Source: CBFDBT01 sp965603115
GTDB taxonomy: Bacteria; Pseudomonadota; Alphaproteobacteria; Sphingomonadales; Kordiimonadaceae
NCBI GenBank assembly: GCA_965603115.1
Contig: CBFDBT010000115.1
Span: 1 to 8,633 of the forward strand
Reading direction: 5' to 3'
DNA: 8,633 bases
The notes under the pieces were generated by a model. The model saw only the letters and a list, made by a program, of their open reading frames with translations, did no database searches and was not told where the DNA came from. Numbering within the stretch: the first letter of the stretch is position 1; each line of letters begins with the position of its first letter. A program made the translations under genes and the position numbers. Positions 6,360 to 8,633 of this stretch are shown here, piece by piece.

Positions 6360-7280
6360 ACAAATGAAGCCGCTATCTGGCGTGTAAGCATTGAGTGCGC
6401 CGCCATACTCTCGGAACAACTCGACAGTGCGATAGAAACAGTGGCAGACATACGTGGTGATTTTCCACCCACGCTCTCCTTTTTTGAACAAGAAGATAAA
6501 CCAGGCTGGACCACCAACGATGACTGGCTGTTTGAAATATTTTTCAATGGCGAGCCCGACGAAAGCTATATAAACGCCCTGAAAAATGTCGTCGATGCGA
6601 CCTTCACTATAGAAGAACTTGAAGACCGTGACTGGGTGAGCGAAAGCCAAAAGCTGTTAAAGCCGGTTACGGCTGGGCGTATATTCATTTATGGCAGTCA
6701 TGACGCTGATCAAAAAAGAGATTTTGGCATTAACTTGCTTGTCGACGCAAATCAGGCCTTTGGCACCGGACAGCATGAAACCACTTGTGGCTGCTTGCTC
6801 ACGCTAGATGGTCTGATGGATGAAATTAAACCCCGTAATGTGCTCGACTTGGGCACTGGTTCTGGTGTTTTGGCGATGGCGGCTTATTCTGCGTGGGGCT
6901 GCCCTACCCTCGCGACAGACATCGACCCCATTGCTATCGCTGTTACCCGAGATAATATTGCCATCAACAAACTGCCTACCCGTGAAGTGGGCAACGCAAT
7001 ACCCGGTATCGCAACCGCCACCGCAGACGGTCTGGATGATGAAGCTTTTGCCGCCGAAGGTCCATTTGATGTTATTTTTGCCAATATACTCGCCCGACCC
7101 CTGATTGAAATGGCGGCTGATATCTCCGCAGCGCTCACTGAAGGTGGGCATCTTATTCTCGCGGGCCTTCTCGACAGTCAAGAAAAAGAAGTCCTTGAAA
7201 GCTATTGCAATCAAGGACTAGTCAAGTTGGGGAGAAATAGTCAGGGAGAATGGCCTACGCTATTGATGCGCAAGCCATAA
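6357..7280 (+). CDS. prmA: Ribosomal protein L11 methyltransferase PrmA
   Basis: PrmA is a cytosolic SAM-dependent enzyme that trimethylates amino groups of ribosomal protein L11. The ~307-residue length fits the family (293 in E. coli). An N-terminal substrate-recognition domain (about 1-120) precedes a class I methyltransferase domain. That domain has the family signature AFGTGQHETT (134-143), SAM motif I DLGTGSG (164-170), the acidic motif TDIDP (187-191) and ANILA (242-246) in the position of the catalytic N-x-L motif. The GGHLILAGLL strand follows. GAAGGA at 6343-6348 is 8 nt before ATG 6357 but only 2 nt before ATG 6351, so 6357 is preferred. ATG 6351 would overlap the uvrD stop as ATGA and add two residues. 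Either way it is translationally close-coupled to uvrD. The two share no pathway, so I read the pairing as operon economy. Confidence 0.95.
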   Translation: MTNEAAIWRVSIECAAILSEQLDSAIETVADIRGDFPPTLSFFEQEDKPGWTTNDDWLFEIFFNGEPDESYINALKNVVDATFTIEELEDRDWVSESQKLLKPVTAGRIFIYGSHDADQKRDFGINLLVDANQAFGTGQHETTCGCLLTLDGLMDEIKPRNVLDLGTGSGVLAMAAYSAWGCPTLATDIDPIAIAVTRDNIAINKLPTREVGNAIPGIATATADGLDDEAFAAEGPFDVIFANILARPLIEMAADISAALTEGGHLILAGLLDSQEKEVLESYCNQGLVKLGRNSQGEWPTLLMRKP

Positions 7281-7305
7281 AATCTTTAAAAGCAGCTTAT
7301 GCTGC
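7278..7305 (-). terminator. Probable intrinsic terminator of the 102-aa gene, with the stop codon in its loop
   Basis: GCAGC (7292-7296) and GCTGC (7301-7305) pair around a 4-nt loop. On the reverse strand the stem is followed by TTTTAAAGATTTT, a T-rich tract suited to termination of the minus-strand gene. The gene's TAA stop (7299-7297) occupies the loop, so the 3' end is extremely compact. On the plus strand GCGCG follows the stem, so it is unlikely to terminate prmA. The stem is only 5 bp, which limits confidence. Confidence 0.5.
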
Positions 7306-7605
7306 GCGCGGCATCTCACCACCCAAATTATATGGGCGTGTAATACGTATTTTTGGCAAAATGTGCAATGTAGCTGCTGGGCGTGTTTCTTGTGTTCCAA
7401 AACTTACTGGCTTCATCTGGCCTGCTTCAACCATCAACTCAAAAAAGCTCATACCTGGCGCTTTAATATCAGCGATCTCGCGATCAAGCTTGTTGAAAAA
7501 TTCTTCTGGAACTTCTTTAGCGCTCGTAGCACCCGGGACCAAGCCTTGTGCGGCAAGTAGACCCATGAATGTTTTTGCTTTTATTGTTTGTGTTTGTGTA
7601 TTCAC
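7297..7605 (-). CDS. Hypothetical protein, 102 aa, unknown function
   Basis: I do not recognise this protein. The best start is GTG 7605, with AGGAG (7613-7617 on the reverse strand) 7 nt upstream inside AAAAGGAGAC, a near-perfect ribosome-binding site. The frame is open back to a GTG at 7635, but that version would translate the ribosome-binding site itself and is rejected. The product begins MNTQTQTIKAKTFMGLLAAQ, contains an acidic, helix-like middle (KEVPEEFFNKLDREIADIK) and ends in a basic, proline-containing tail (LPKIRITRPYNLGGEMPRAA). It has no cysteine, no clear transmembrane helix and no catalytic motif I can name, so a small cytosolic protein is likely. It converges with prmA and lies downstream of valS behind a probable terminator, so it is probably transcribed alone. 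Its upstream region is dense in palindromes. Confidence 0.72.
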   Translation of the reverse strand: MNTQTQTIKAKTFMGLLAAQGLVPGATSAKEVPEEFFNKLDREIADIKAPGMSFFELMVEAGQMKPVSFGTQETRPAATLHILPKIRITRPYNLGGEMPRAA

Positions 7606-7619
7606 ATTACGTCTCCTTT

Positions 7620-7658
7620 TATATGCTGTCGTCACCGTTTTTAGCGACGAGACATATA
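7620..7658 (-). promoter_or_regulatory. 5' leader hairpin abutting the ribosome-binding site of the 102-aa gene
   Basis: TATATG (7620-7625) pairs with CATATA (7653-7658), and TCGTC (7629-7633) pairs with GACGA (7646-7650). This gives 11 bp broken by a small internal loop, with a 12-nt terminal loop. On the reverse strand the stem ends exactly where the AAAAGGAGAC ribosome-binding site begins. It could influence ribosome access, but the Shine-Dalgarno bases themselves are not paired in this fold. Confidence 0.35.
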
Positions 7659-7702
7659 TGGTCCTATCAATACAACTTTAGTAGGTAGAAAAACCACGTA
7701 AC

Positions 7703-7725
7703 AGCTATGCATTAAATGCATAGCT
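7703..7725. promoter_or_regulatory. Perfect 23-bp palindrome (11-bp arms, 1-bp centre)
   Basis: AGCTATGCATT (7703-7713) and AATGCATAGCT (7715-7725) are exact reverse complements around A7714. It sits about 100 bp upstream of the 102-residue gene and beyond the valS terminator, where an operator for a dimeric regulator would be expected. As RNA it would form a 10-bp stem with a 3-nt loop. No T-run follows on either strand, so a terminator role is unlikely. The regulator is unknown. Confidence 0.55.
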
Positions 7726-7758
7726 AATCACTAATAACATCCCATAAATTGAATGAAG

Positions 7759-7779
7759 ATGTATACAATCATGTATGAT
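7759..7779. promoter_or_regulatory. Cluster of short palindromes and ATGTAT direct repeats
   Basis: TGTATACA (7760-7767) is an 8-bp perfect palindrome. It is followed at once by ATCAT-GT-ATGAT (7768-7779). ATGTAT occurs at 7759-7764 and 7771-7776, a 12-bp period. GTATAC cores occur in some GntR-family operators, but the flanks match only partly. It may be a second regulatory site upstream of the 102-residue gene. Confidence 0.25.
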
Positions 7780-7794
7780 AAACTTGCCGAACAG

Positions 7795-7837
7795 CAAAAA
7801 TAAAAAGGCGGCATCCACATATAATGAAAGCCACCTT
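7795..7837 (-). terminator. Probable intrinsic terminator of valS
   Basis: On the reverse strand AAGGTGGC (7837-7830) pairs with GCCGCCTT (7812-7805), eight base pairs including one G-U wobble, around a 17-nt loop. A TTTATTTTT tract follows. It starts 57 bp past the valS stop. The long loop lowers confidence, but stem and T-tract are in the right orientation. Confidence 0.6.
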
Positions 7838-7893
7838 AATCTATTATAATCATATATTTATAGAATATACTTAATTTAGTACATTATAATTGA

Positions 7894-8633
7894 TTACCCT
7901 AAACGTTGAAGTGCTGCTTCAGTTTTGGTAATCGTTTCTTCCAGCTCTAACAGTTGGCCGCGCTGTTTAGCAACTTCAGCTTCTGGTGCGCGGGCAAGAA
8001 AATTCTCATTACCCAGGCGCCCTTTCAGACCGCCTGCTTCTTTTGTCAGCTTTTCGAGTGTTTTATTCAGACGTGCTTTTTCGGCTTCAATATCTATCAC
8101 ACCTTCAAGCGGTAACGCATATTCCTGACCCGTTGATACTAAACGAATTGACGCAGTTGGAATGTCAGCATTATCGCTAAACTCTACACTCTCAACGCGC
8201 GTCATACGGCCAAATACATCTTCAAAAGTTTTGAAACGTGCGGCAATCGCCTCCTGCCCATCAGCCTTAACCACCTTCAACTGCATCCTGCCGCCTGCTG
8301 GAACATTGGCCTCACTGCGAGCCGACCTTACATCACTTACTGTTGCGATCAACCAGTTGACATCAGCCACTGCAGCTTCATCCACGTCAGAAGCATCAAC
8401 TGTTGGCCATGCGGCATCAATGAGGTCATCTGCACGATCATCCTTGAGGCTGTGCCACAGCTCTTCTGTGATAAAGGGCATAAAAGGATGCAAGAGAACA
8501 AGTATTTGATCAAGCGCCCAGCCAGCAACGCGCTGCGTTTCCAGCTTGGCAGCTTCGTCCTCACCAAAAAATACAGGCTTAATCAGCTCTACGTACCAAT
8601 CACAAAAAGTTCCCCAAGTGAAATGGTAAATGG
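7894..8633 (-). CDS. valS: Valyl-tRNA synthetase, C-terminal part (gene continues past the right edge)
   Basis: ValRS charges tRNA-Val with valine in the cytosol. The visible 246 residues read without a break from the window edge. They begin IYHFTWGTFCDWYVELIKPV and continue through WALDQILVLLHPFMPFITEE, both highly characteristic of the ValRS anticodon-binding helical domain. The last ~70 residues (from about EGVIDIEAEKARLNKTLEKL to the end) form the charged, heptad-like coiled-coil arm typical of the ValRS C-terminus, which contacts the tRNA elbow. The HIGH and KMSKS catalytic motifs lie upstream, outside the window. The protein ends at a TAA (7896-7894) without truncation. A TTG at 8493 is only an internal leucine codon, not a start. 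Confidence 0.95.
   Translation of the reverse strand, partial: IYHFTWGTFCDWYVELIKPVFFGEDEAAKLETQRVAGWALDQILVLLHPFMPFITEELWHSLKDDRADDLIDAAWPTVDASDVDEAAVADVNWLIATVSDVRSARSEANVPAGGRMQLKVVKADGQEAIAARFKTFEDVFGRMTRVESVEFSDNADIPTASIRLVSTGQEYALPLEGVIDIEAEKARLNKTLEKLTKEAGGLKGRLGNENFLARAPEAEVAKQRGQLLELEETITKTEAALQRLG

Noticed and set aside
7606..7635. Upstream GTG extending the 102-aa protein by ten residues
   Set aside because: It would translate through the AAAAGGAGAC ribosome-binding site and has none of its own.
7250..7681. 143-codon plus-strand frame overlapping the prmA end and the 102-aa gene
   Set aside because: It is antisense to a gene with a strong ribosome-binding site and terminator. AGGGAG precedes its ATG only because that sequence lies within prmA coding sequence.
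8162..8509. 115-codon plus-strand frame antisense to valS
   Set aside because: Ser/Thr/Ala-rich composition is typical of the opposite strand of a coding gene, and the ValRS frame is certain.
1..8633. tRNA, rRNA, riboswitch, transposase, integrase or defence genes
   Set aside because: No cloverleaf-like T-loop (GGTTCGA-type) sequences, transposase or recombinase motifs or known defence domains were seen on either strand.

Overview
This 8.6-kb window reads as chromosomal DNA of an alphaproteobacterium with moderate GC. The assignment is an inference from three things: the AsmA-like N-terminus ending in VPPLLSWNEYRDE, the short acidic and proline-rich leader in front of the UvrD helicase core, and the overall style of PrmA and ValRS. 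A Kordiimonadales- or Rhodospirillales-like host is possible, but I cannot settle it by eye. Most of the window is housekeeping DNA, with a small accessory-looking patch in the middle.

Layout: (1) The left edge holds the 5' end of an asmA-family gene on the minus strand, divergent from a plus-strand ClC-family chloride transporter or channel gene with two C-terminal CBS domains. (2) Positions 2114-3485 hold two small minus-strand genes of unknown role. One encodes a 139-residue single-pass membrane protein and the other a 191-residue Sel1-repeat lipoprotein. The stretch also contains short hairpins and a tandem 9-bp repeat. (3) Positions 3486-3972 form a gene-free regulatory stretch. It has two overlapping divergent promoter candidates and, further right, a 111-bp imperfect inverted repeat of the intergenic-palindrome type. 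(4) A uvrD/pcrA-type helicase gene and prmA (ribosomal protein L11 methyltransferase) follow on the plus strand with overlapping stop and start, so they are probably one transcript. (5) A 102-residue orphan gene on the minus strand converges on prmA. Its upstream region is rich in palindromes, and a stem ends directly against its ribosome-binding site. (6) The right edge is the 3' part of valS (minus strand) with a probable intrinsic terminator.

I see no defence system, CRISPR array, transposase, integrase gene, tRNA or rRNA. The points most worth a second look are: the ClC protein, which has a channel-like valine at the internal proton-glutamate position and lacks the usual anion-coordinating serine and tyrosine; the overlapping divergent promoters and repeat-bearing leader upstream of uvrD; and the orphan 102-residue gene with its structured upstream region. 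I found no convincing new multi-gene system here.
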